NCBI GenBank assembly: GCA_003516285.1
Contig: DPCK01000108.1
Location: forward strand, 1 to 9,227
DNA from: Lutibacter sp.
GTDB taxonomy: Bacteria > Bacteroidota > Bacteroidia > Flavobacteriales > Flavobacteriaceae
Direction: 5' to 3'
DNA: 9,227 nucleotides
The notes beneath the pieces were generated by a model. The model saw only the letters and a program-made list of their open reading frames with translations. It was not told where the DNA came from and ran no database searches. Shown piece by piece: positions 1-6,205 of the stretch; the stretch's first letter is position 1; the number at the start of each line of letters is the position of its first letter. The translations under genes and the position numbers were made by a program.

Positions 1-342
1 TGGATCGCAAAATTCTATGACTTCACCGGTATCGGTTAAAATAACGTGGTCGTGTTGTTTGTCGAAATATGATTTTTCATAGAATGCCTGATTTTGGCCA
101 AACTGGTGTTTTCTTACCAAACCTGATTCCAATAATAATTCAATGGTATTGTAAAGTGTGGCTCTGCTCACCCTATAATTTTTGTTTTTCATTTGGATAT
201 AGAGTGACTCAATGTCGAAATGATGGTCCAAATTATAGATTTCGTGCAAAATAGCAAATCGCTCAGGCGTTTTTCTATGACTGTTTGCTTCAAGAAAACT
301 TACAAAAACAGCCTTTACAATTTTTTGATCTTCATTACTCAT
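1..342 (-). CDS. fur: Fur-family metal-responsive transcriptional repressor (3' end cut off by window edge)
   Basis: The visible 114 residues begin at an ATG (complement of 340-342) and run in frame off the left edge; Fur proteins are usually 135-160 residues, so perhaps 25-45 are missing. The N-terminal winged-helix domain is clear: RKTPERFAIL at about 23-32, then the recognition-helix region YRVSRATLYNTIELL at 56-70. The dimerisation domain starts with the metal-binding HDH at 97-99 and continues TDTGEVIEFCDP. His41 matches the regulatory-site His of known Fur proteins. The oddity is that the CxxC expected just after HDH (E. coli HDHLICLDCG) reads Leu102 and Thr105, so this structural zinc pair is absent. 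By family, the protein represses iron-uptake or related genes when metal-bound; Fur, PerR and Zur cannot be separated from this fragment. It follows rel by 102 bp on the same strand. The family assignment is firm, the exact metal is not. Confidence 0.9.
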   Translation of the reverse strand, partial: MSNEDQKIVKAVFVSFLEANSHRKTPERFAILHEIYNLDHHFDIESLYIQMKNKNYRVSRATLYNTIELLLESGLVRKHQFGQNQAFYEKSYFDKQHDHVILTDTGEVIEFCDP

Positions 343-367
343 AATTATCGAAATTGAGTTTTAAAAC

Positions 368-382
368 TGAACAAATTTAATG
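368..382. repeat. 15-bp direct repeat, copy 1 (fur-proximal)
   Basis: The plus-strand sequence TGAACAAATTTAATG occurs here and again, identically and in the same orientation, at 436-450, an offset of 68 bp. Read on the minus strand it is CATTAAATTTGTTCA, which contains the promoter-like core TAAATTTG. This copy sits about 26 bases upstream of the fur start codon. Confidence 0.8.
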
Positions 383-390
383 CTATTTTT

Positions 391-425
391 TTAATAAAGG
401 GGCAGGTAAGTTGCATATTTATTAA
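391..425. repeat. 8-bp inverted repeat with 19-base spacer
   Basis: The arms are TTAATAAA (391-398) and TTTATTAA (418-425), perfect complements separated by 19 bases that include GGGGCAGG. The stem is purely A-T and is followed on the minus strand by A residues rather than T, so it is a poor terminator. Its place upstream of the putative fur promoter would suit a regulator-binding site, but a chance match in AT-rich DNA is also reasonable. Confidence 0.4.
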
Positions 426-435
426 CTTTGAATTG

Positions 436-450
436 TGAACAAATTTAATG
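436..450. repeat. 15-bp direct repeat, copy 2 (overlaps the rel stop codon)
   Basis: This is the second exact copy of TGAACAAATTTAATG. It covers the last codon (His739) and the TAA stop of rel (complement of 445-447) and extends 9 bases past the stop. One half is therefore constrained by coding and the other is not, yet all 15 bases match copy 1. Confidence 0.8.
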
Positions 451-2664
451 TTTATAAATTCTGTCTACCGTATCAATACCCTCAATTTTTTTAAGGTTGT
501 CGCATAATTTTTGAAGCTGTGATCTGTTTTTGACACTCACCGTAATGTTTCCTTCAAAAAGTCCATCATCACCTGAAATATTTAAATTATGAATATTTAC
601 GTTCATATTATTTGAAATAATTTGAGTAATTTCATTCACCAAACCAACGTGGTCAACCCCGTAAATTTTAATGATGGCTTTAAATTCCTGTTTTGTGGAA
701 TCTATCCATTTGGCATTTAAAACTCTATAGGCATAATTTGCCTGTAAACTGATGGCATTTGGACAGTCTTGTTTGTGAATTTTAATGCCGTCGTTTATGG
801 TGATAAAACCAAATACTTTATCACCCGGAATTGGGTTGCAGCAGGGAGACATTTTATAATCCAAGTGTTCTTCTTCTTTCCCGAAAACCAAAGAATCATA
901 CTTATCTACAATTTCATCTTTTTCAATAAGTTCCTGCTTGTTTGCACTGCGTTTAATTCTATTTTTAAAGAAACTTACAAAAGCATTGTTGCGTTTGTGG
1001 ATAAATTCCTTTAACATAGGGTTGTCAATTGAACCAATACCCACTCTATAAAATAAATCCTGGCTTGTTCTCAGTTTAAAATGCGTCACAAGTTCGTTGA
1101 CTACTTTTTCATTGAGTTCTATTTTTAAATGTTTGAGTTTTCGCGTCAAAACCTCTTTTCCGTCTTCGGCAATTTTTTTTTGGCTTTCTTTTAACGCATT
1201 TTTAATTCTATTTCGCGCTCTGGCGGTTACCACAAAATCCAGCCAGCCAATTGTTGGTTTCTGACTTTTTGAAGTAATTATTTCTACCTGGTCGCCACTT
1301 TGCAAAACCTGGCTTATCGGTTTTAACTTTCCATTTACCTTTGCGCCTCTGCAGTTCATTCCAACTTGAGTATGAATGGCGAAGGCAAAATCCAATGCCG
1401 TGGCATTTTTAGGTAACGCTTTTAAGTCTCCATTTGGCGTAAATACAAAAATTTCTTTGGCATAAAGATTTAATTTAAAATCTTCCACAAAATCCAATGC
1501 GCTGCCGTTGGCATTTTCAAAAGATTCCTTAATTTTATTCAGCCAGTCTTCCAACCCGCTTTCACGCTCATTTGCATTTTTATATTTATAATGGGCAGCA
1601 TAGCCTTTTTCGGCTATTTCATTCATTCTTTCTGAACGAATTTGCACTTCAACCCATTTTCCCTGCGGACCCATTACGGTAATATGAAGCGATTCGTAAC
1701 CGGTAGATTTTGGTTGGCTGATCCAATCGCGTAACCTGCTTGGATTTGGTCTAAAATGATCAGTTACAATGGAATATATTTTCCAGGCATCAAATTTTTC
1801 ATCTTTTGGCGTTGATTTATAAATGATTCTAATGGCAAATTTGTCATAAATCTCATCATAATTAACCCCTTGGGAAAGCATTTTTTTATGAATGGAATAA
1901 ATCGATTTTCTGCGGCCTTTTATGAAATATTTAAACCCCTCTTTATCTAATGATTCTCTTATAATATTGGAGAATGTTTCAATATATTTATCTTGCTCTT
2001 CCTTGCTTTGTGTAACTCTGTCCTCGATTTCATTATAAACTTCCGGTTCGGTATACTTCAACCCAAGATTTTCTAATTCTGTTTTTACGTTGTAAAGCCC
2101 TAATCGGTGTGCAAGCGGTGCATAAATATACAAGGTTTCCGAAGCAATTTTCACTTGCTTGTCCGCCGGCATTGCATCCATAGTCTTCATATTGTGTAAC
2201 CTGTCTGCAATTTTTATCAAAATAACCCTTACATCATCGTTTAAAGTCAAGAGCATTTTTCTAAAATTCTCTGCTTGAATGGATGCGTCCTGGTCTTTTT
2301 TTAAGTGAGAAATTTTTGTCAATCCGTAAACAATTTTTGCAACAGATTCGCCAAACATTTTCTCAATATCACTAATAGAATAGGTTGTGTCCTCCACAAC
2401 ATCGTGCAATAAAGCAGCAATAATAGAAGTGGCGTGCAACCCAATTTCGTAGGCAACTATTTTGGCAACAGCGATAGGATGAAATATGTAGGGTTCTCCA
2501 GTTAGGCGGCGTTGTTTGCTATGCGCTTCCAATGCCAATTCAAAAGCTTTTCTAATTTCTTTTTTATCGGTATCCGTAAAAGTTTGATAGGCACCTTTCA
2601 ACAAATCTTTGTAGCGCCTTGCAATTTCTTTATTCTCTTCTTCTATGGATAAATTGTATGTCAT
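445..2664 (-). CDS. rel: Bifunctional (p)ppGpp synthetase/hydrolase, RelA/SpoT family
   Basis: This cytoplasmic, ribosome-associated stringent-response enzyme makes (p)ppGpp from ATP and GDP/GTP and hydrolyses it. At 739 residues it has the full long-Rel length. The N-terminal HD hydrolase domain (about 40-195) keeps His62, His87-Asp88, Glu91-Asp92 and Asp154 (IADRLHN). The synthetase domain (about 235-365) keeps the GRRK nucleotide-binding stretch at 250-253, Asp274, Tyr323 in TGYESLH, and Glu339 in VEVQIR. RLRD at 310-313 matches the basic RxKD-type motif of bifunctional enzymes rather than the acidic EXDD of monofunctional RelA. A TGS domain follows (about 402-465), then a helical region, a Cys-rich zinc-finger-like segment (Cys608, Cys609, His630, Cys634) and a C-terminal ACT domain (about 660-739). 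Both active sites therefore look intact. The ATG start fits the family N-terminus. The gene lies 45 bp downstream of the M48 protease gene and 102 bp upstream of fur. Confidence 0.97.
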   Translation of the reverse strand: MTYNLSIEEENKEIARRYKDLLKGAYQTFTDTDKKEIRKAFELALEAHSKQRRLTGEPYIFHPIAVAKIVAYEIGLHATSIIAALLHDVVEDTTYSISDIEKMFGESVAKIVYGLTKISHLKKDQDASIQAENFRKMLLTLNDDVRVILIKIADRLHNMKTMDAMPADKQVKIASETLYIYAPLAHRLGLYNVKTELENLGLKYTEPEVYNEIEDRVTQSKEEQDKYIETFSNIIRESLDKEGFKYFIKGRRKSIYSIHKKMLSQGVNYDEIYDKFAIRIIYKSTPKDEKFDAWKIYSIVTDHFRPNPSRLRDWISQPKSTGYESLHITVMGPQGKWVEVQIRSERMNEIAEKGYAAHYKYKNANERESGLEDWLNKIKESFENANGSALDFVEDFKLNLYAKEIFVFTPNGDLKALPKNATALDFAFAIHTQVGMNCRGAKVNGKLKPISQVLQSGDQVEIITSKSQKPTIGWLDFVVTARARNRIKNALKESQKKIAEDGKEVLTRKLKHLKIELNEKVVNELVTHFKLRTSQDLFYRVGIGSIDNPMLKEFIHKRNNAFVSFFKNRIKRSANKQELIEKDEIVDKYDSLVFGKEEEHLDYKMSPCCNPIPGDKVFGFITINDGIKIHKQDCPNAISLQANYAYRVLNAKWIDSTKQEFKAIIKIYGVDHVGLVNEITQIISNNMNVNIHNLNISGDDGLFEGNITVSVKNRSQLQKLCDNLKKIEGIDTVDRIYKH

Positions 2665-2726
2665 CGTTTAAAAATAGGGATTATACCTGATAAACCAACT
2701 TATTTGTATTTATTTTTTCAAATTTA
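2665..2726 (-). promoter_or_regulatory. Candidate rel promoter elements
   Basis: Two weak candidates are visible on the minus strand before rel. The first is TTG (complement of 2696-2698), then exactly 19 bases, then TATTTTTA (complement of 2669-2676), which matches TAnnTTTG except for the last base. Because it ends 4 bases before the ATG, its transcript would be nearly leaderless. The second is a perfect TAAATTTG (complement of 2719-2726) inside the last codons of the protease gene, without a well-spaced TTG. Either could drive rel separately from the upstream genes; both could be chance in AT-rich sequence. Confidence 0.25.
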
Positions 2727-3942
2727 AGAATCGTTGCAATAGCGTGGGGTGAGAGTAATGAATTTTAACATATAATTGATGTGGCGTTAAATTACTCAAA
2801 CTATTTTTAGACAATTTTTTTAAGGCTGAAATTAAAGCGTTTGCATTGAAATTTTCTTTAGCATAATCATCGGCCTGGTATTCAAATTTTCTAGATAAAG
2901 CATTCATCAGCAAGCTTGTAATTTCAGAAATAGGAACATATAAAATACCGATGGCAATAAGTGCAATATGAAAACTTGCAGTTTCAACACCTAAAGCCTG
3001 CGACAAGGTTGCATTTCCAACCAATAATGATAAAATATAAAACGTTAATCCGGTTGATAAAATGGAAAAAAACAGGTTGTAAATGATGTGTTTTTTCTTG
3101 TAATGACCAATTTCGTGGGCTAAAACAGCCACAATTTCATCAGTCTCCAAATCATTTATTAAAGTATCATAAAGCGTAACGCGCTTTTGTTTCCCAAAAC
3201 CCGAAAAATAAGCATTTGCTTTTGTGGATCTTTTTGAGCCATCAATCACAAAAACATTGTCGAGTTTAAAGCCCATTTTTTTTGCAAAATTTTCAATATC
3301 ATTTTTTAATTCACCATTTTCCAAAGGCGTTTGTTTGTTGAAAATTGGGACAATTAATTTTGAATAAAAAAGATTCATGAAAACTGTAATAAAAGTCATT
3401 AATCCCCAGGCATACAACCAAAAATTGGTGGTTGTTAGTTGATAAAACCAAGTGATCAATGCCAAAACGCCGCCACCCAGAATAATCATCATGAACCAGC
3501 TTTTTATTTTATCTAACACAAATGTTTTTTTTGTGGTTTTGTTGAAGCCAAATTTTTCTTCAATCACAAATGTCGAATAATAAGAAAACGGCAGTGAAAA
3601 CAGATCGCTTGCAAACATGATAATTCCAAAGAAAATTAAGGTGATGACAATGCTATTGTCGGAAAAACTTCGTGCAATTTGATCAACAAAAGCAAAACCT
3701 TCAAAAATAAAAAAGAGCAGTGTGGCAATGATGGAAATGCAGCTTGTTATCGCAGAAAATTTATAATTTGCTTTTTTATACGCCTGGGATTTTAAATATT
3801 CCTCCTCGTTATAAATTCCTTCCAATTCAGCCGGAATCGCATCATTAAAATGTTTTGCATTTAAGGAATCCATAAAAGTGTCAAATAAAAATTTAACAGT
3901 GATGATTGCGATTAATAGGTAGAAAAGTGTTTCTGAAGTCAT
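2710..3942 (-). CDS. Ste24-type M48 family membrane zinc metalloprotease (CAAX protease-like)
   Basis: This is a 410-residue integral membrane peptidase of the Ste24/CAAX prenyl protease 1 type. About seven hydrophobic segments are visible, near residues 5-20, 63-83, 97-117, 148-168, 175-195, 287-308 and 321-343, consistent with the Ste24 fold. The zinc site is HEIGH at 276-280, with the third ligand Glu354 in RKFEYQAD. Other family hallmarks are KANAYFSGFG (241-250), before the HEIGH helix, and YSHPT (396-400) near the C-terminus. An N-terminal M48_N-like half precedes the catalytic half. Bacteria generally lack protein prenylation, so the substrate is unlikely to be a CAAX protein; membrane-protein or peptide quality control is an inference. 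An A-rich stretch precedes the ATG. It is preceded by the RNA methyltransferase gene and followed by rel, with about 45 bp on each side, suggesting an operon. The family call is very secure, the physiological role unknown. Confidence 0.94.
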   Translation of the reverse strand: MTSETLFYLLIAIITVKFLFDTFMDSLNAKHFNDAIPAELEGIYNEEEYLKSQAYKKANYKFSAITSCISIIATLLFFIFEGFAFVDQIARSFSDNSIVITLIFFGIIMFASDLFSLPFSYYSTFVIEEKFGFNKTTKKTFVLDKIKSWFMMIILGGGVLALITWFYQLTTTNFWLYAWGLMTFITVFMNLFYSKLIVPIFNKQTPLENGELKNDIENFAKKMGFKLDNVFVIDGSKRSTKANAYFSGFGKQKRVTLYDTLINDLETDEIVAVLAHEIGHYKKKHIIYNLFFSILSTGLTFYILSLLVGNATLSQALGVETASFHIALIAIGILYVPISEITSLLMNALSRKFEYQADDYAKENFNANALISALKKLSKNSLSNLTPHQLYVKIHYSHPTLLQRFLNLKK

Positions 3943-3987
3943 TTTTTTAATCGATTACTGGTTTCATTATGGATATAGTCTCTTTTA

Positions 3988-4797
3988 TCAATTATCAATT
4001 TCCCGTTGCCTCACAGCTTCAAACAAAATAATTGCTGCACTAACGGAAACATTCATAGAGTCAATGGCGCCCCGCATTGGAATAATGATATTTTTTGAAG
4101 TGCTTTGCAGCCATTCTTCTGTTAATCCGGTTGATTCTGTTCCTACAATAATGGCGCTGGGTTTTGTGTAATCTATGGTTTGATATTCCACAGAGGCTGT
4201 TAAAGCTGCCGCATAAATGTTGATATTGTGCTCCTTTAAAAATGAAATAATTTCTGAAGTTGTACCAGTCGCTATTTGCGTTGTAAAAACACAGCCAATG
4301 CTTGAGCGAATGATATTCGGATTGTATAGATCGGTTTTCGGATTGACAATAAGTACGGCATCAATTCCGGCGGCATCTGCAGTTCTTAAAAGTGCCCCAA
4401 TATTTCCCGGTTTTTCTGGTGCTTCAGCAACCAAAATCAAAGGATTTTTATTCTTAAATTTTATTGATTTCAAAGATAAATCCTTGCTTTTTGCCACTGC
4501 CAAAATTCCTTCAGTAGATTCACGCAAAGCCAATTTTTGATACACTTCTTTAGAAATTTCTATCACTTCAATTGGATAATCCGCAGCATTCATTAGTTTT
4601 TCAATTTCGCTTTCCTGAACAATTGAAGTGGCGGCCAAAATGGTTTGAATTACATAATTTCCTTGAATAGCCAATGCAATTTCACGCAAACCTTCAATTA
4701 AAAATGTTTGTGTTTGCTTTCGTAAACGTGACTTTTCTTTAAGCTGAACCAATTCTTTTACATAAGAATTTTGTGGGCTTGTAATTTGTTTGTGCAT
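3988..4797 (-). CDS. SpoU/TrmH-family RNA 2'-O-ribose methyltransferase
   Basis: This 269-residue cytoplasmic SPOUT-class enzyme is predicted to transfer a methyl group from S-adenosylmethionine to a ribose 2'-OH in rRNA or tRNA. The N-terminal part (about 1-100) resembles the substrate-binding domain, with KSRLRKQTQTFLIEGLRE at about 22-39. All three SpoU motifs are present: motif 1 GNIGALLRTADAAG (131-144, with Asn132 and catalytic Arg138), motif 2 GTESTGL (219-225), and motif 3 IPMRGAIDSMNVSVSAA (239-255, with Asn249), which form the trefoil knot and cofactor site. Length and layout resemble RlmB and other two-domain members rather than the short TrmL type. Which nucleotide is modified cannot be read from the sequence, so no gene symbol is given. 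It is the first gene after the terminator at 4858-4888, making it the likely head of the unit that leads to rel. It ends with TGA, 45 bp before the protease gene. Confidence 0.94.
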   Translation of the reverse strand: MHKQITSPQNSYVKELVQLKEKSRLRKQTQTFLIEGLREIALAIQGNYVIQTILAATSIVQESEIEKLMNAADYPIEVIEISKEVYQKLALRESTEGILAVAKSKDLSLKSIKFKNKNPLILVAEAPEKPGNIGALLRTADAAGIDAVLIVNPKTDLYNPNIIRSSIGCVFTTQIATGTTSEIISFLKEHNINIYAAALTASVEYQTIDYTKPSAIIVGTESTGLTEEWLQSTSKNIIIPMRGAIDSMNVSVSAAIILFEAVRQREIDN

Positions 4798-4857
4798 GTT
4801 GCTGAAATAAGCCGTAAAGATACTAATAATTAAAATTTTAAAAACAGCGCTAATTAT
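4798..4857 (-). promoter_or_regulatory. Putative promoter region of the methyltransferase-protease-rel unit
   Basis: This AT-rich stretch lies between the upstream terminator and the methyltransferase start, so a promoter is expected by position. On the minus strand TATCTTTA (complement of 4815-4822) fits TAnnTTTG except for the last base and would leave a leader of about 10-15 bases. I see no clear TTG about 19 bases upstream. A 12-bp palindrome TTAAAATTTTAA (4830-4841) falls between the expected elements. The location argument is stronger than the motif. Confidence 0.35.
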
Positions 4858-4888
4858 AAAAAAAGCCCTGAAATTTTTCAGGGCTTTT
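4858..4888 (-). terminator. Rho-independent terminator after the amidohydrolase pair
   Basis: A perfect 13-bp inverted repeat, AAAAGCCCTGAAA (4861-4873) and TTTCAGGGCTTTT (4876-4888), has a core of seven G-C/C-G-rich pairs and a minimal loop that would open to about 4-6 bases in practice. Read on the minus strand, the right arm is followed directly by more T residues, giving a run of seven U. It starts 3 bases past the stop codon of the 433-residue protein, exactly where a terminator for that transcript should be. Confidence 0.92.
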
Positions 4889-4891
4889 AAA

Positions 4892-6193
4892 TTATTCTGG
4901 TGAGCTGTACTTTTTATCGTAGCGTTGCCATAATTCCGTTTGATGGGTTTCTAAACTTATTTTTCTTCCCTGAATAAAGGCATCAGTCAGTTTATTGGTT
5001 TGCATATCCAAAGCATCGCCTTCAGAAATAAACAGCGTGGCGTCTTTGCCTACTTCCAATGTTCCCGCAAAAGCATCGATTCCCAATATTTTGGCGGCGT
5101 TTGAAGTGATTAATTTTAAAGCGTCCTCTTTGTCCAAACCAAAAGCAGCGCAAGTTCCTGCATAAAAAGGCAAGTTTCTAGAGTTCATCCGTTCCATTCC
5201 GCCTTCCATGCCTATGGCCACAAGCACACCTTTTTCAACCAATAATTTTGCGGTTTTATAGGGCAAATCATAATCGTCATCTTCGCTATTTGGCAAACGG
5301 TGTGATCTCGCAATGATTACAGGAATGTTGTTTGAAGCCAAAAAATCGGCAATTTTGTAGGCATCATTTCCGTTTACAATCACCAATTTGGAGATTCCCA
5401 TTTCTTTGGAAAAATTTACGGCATCCGTAATTTCCTTTACGCCGTTGGCGTGAATAAATAAATTTTGTGAACCATTAAACAAACCTTCCAAAGCTTCATA
5501 AGGCAAGTTTTTTGGCGATTTTGAAGAGTTTAAATAGTTTTTCCCGTTGGTTATAAAAGAAACAATTCTATCAACTTCTTTTAAATAATCTTTATTGGGT
5601 TTTAGGCCTTCTTCTTCACCTCGCCAAGCCCTTCCTTCAGAAAAACTTTGCGGCCAGTTTAAATGAATTCCGTCGTTAACTTTTAGAGCGGCATCTTCCC
5701 AATTCCACGCATCAAATTGCACAATTGAAGAAGTTCCTGAAATAACACTGCCTCTTGGTGTTATTTGTCCGATAAGAACACCGTTTGGCCGCACGCTTTC
5801 AACCACTTTCGATTCGGCATTGTAGGCAATTAAACTTTTAACATGCGGAATCATTCCACCAATTTCATTTGCGTCTAAAGTAGATCTCACCGCATCAATT
5901 TCTCCCAATCCCAAACTTGAATTTGTGATAATGAATCCCGGATAAATATGTTTTCCTGTTGCATTTATGATTGTTCCCATTCGGGCAATTTTCCCTAAAG
6001 CGCTGCCAACAAACGCAATTTTTCCGTTGGAAAACATTATTAAGGAATTTTCAATGACTTCGCCATTCCCTAAATGCGCTGTGGCGCCTTCAATACTGAA
6101 ATAGGTTGTTTGTTTAGAAGTCGGAGTTTGCTGTGCTGAAATTGCTATCGTTAAAAATAAAAACAGCAGGTTGTATATGGTTTGATTTTTCAT
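4892..6193 (-). CDS. Exported amidohydrolase-like protein with degenerate metal site
   Basis: This 433-residue protein has the fold markers of imidazolonepropionase-like amidohydrolases. Residues 1-21 look like a signal peptide with cleavage near ISA/QQ, implying the periplasm. The N-terminal beta-sandwich part carries GKHIYPGFI (80-88), which in active members leads into the HxH metal motif; here the next residues are ITNSSLGLG, with Asn91-Ser92-Ser93 in place of HxH. GTSSIVQFDAWNWEDA (153-168) follows. Later, VAIGMEGGMERMNSRNLPF (325-343) carries Glu330 where the catalytic Asp is expected, while His248 remains. The C-terminal LITSNAAKILGID and GTLEVGKDATLFI (361-389) are typical of the family. 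Catalysis by the usual two-metal mechanism is therefore unlikely; a binding, scaffold or regulatory role is an inference. The start lies 12 bp after the stop of the 991-residue paralogue, behind AAAGAAA, so the two are surely co-transcribed and probably act together. A terminator follows at once. Confidence 0.88.
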   Translation of the reverse strand: MKNQTIYNLLFLFLTIAISAQQTPTSKQTTYFSIEGATAHLGNGEVIENSLIMFSNGKIAFVGSALGKIARMGTIINATGKHIYPGFIITNSSLGLGEIDAVRSTLDANEIGGMIPHVKSLIAYNAESKVVESVRPNGVLIGQITPRGSVISGTSSIVQFDAWNWEDAALKVNDGIHLNWPQSFSEGRAWRGEEEGLKPNKDYLKEVDRIVSFITNGKNYLNSSKSPKNLPYEALEGLFNGSQNLFIHANGVKEITDAVNFSKEMGISKLVIVNGNDAYKIADFLASNNIPVIIARSHRLPNSEDDDYDLPYKTAKLLVEKGVLVAIGMEGGMERMNSRNLPFYAGTCAAFGLDKEDALKLITSNAAKILGIDAFAGTLEVGKDATLFISEGDALDMQTNKLTDAFIQGRKISLETHQTELWQRYDKKYSSPE

Positions 6194-6205
6194 TTTCTTT
6201 TGGTT

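Larger units (their letters stand above)
343..444 (-). promoter_or_regulatory. rel-fur intergenic region with putative fur promoter
   Basis: This 102-bp gap lies between the rel stop and the fur start. On the minus strand, TAAATTTG (complement of 372-379) is an exact match to the Bacteroidota -7 element TAnnTTTG and would give a fur leader of roughly 25 bases. No TTG is visible at the expected spacing of about 19 bases upstream, so the -33 element is weak or missing. The gap also holds an 8-bp inverted repeat (391-398 and 418-425) and one copy of a 15-bp direct repeat. There is no GC-rich hairpin followed by a T-run, so read-through from rel into fur is possible. The promoter call rests on one motif in AT-rich DNA and is tentative. 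Confidence 0.35.

Noticed and set aside
69..254. Open reading frame of 61 codons on the plus strand
   Set aside because: It lies wholly antisense within the clearly recognisable Fur-family gene and encodes no recognisable domain.
330..352. Possible Fur box over the fur start codon (GATAATTATGAGTAAT on the minus strand)
   Set aside because: It resembles part of the GATAATGATAATCATTATC consensus, but there is no good dyad symmetry, and half of it is coding sequence in AT-rich DNA, so the match is not convincing.
391..425. Inverted repeat TTAATAAA/TTTATTAA as a rel terminator
   Set aside because: The stem is only A-T, the spacer is 19 bases long, and on the minus strand it is followed by A residues rather than a T-run. 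It is listed only as a repeat.
4217..4540. Open reading frame of 107 codons on the plus strand
   Set aside because: It is antisense to the core SpoU motifs of the RNA methyltransferase and is a shadow of that conserved reading frame.
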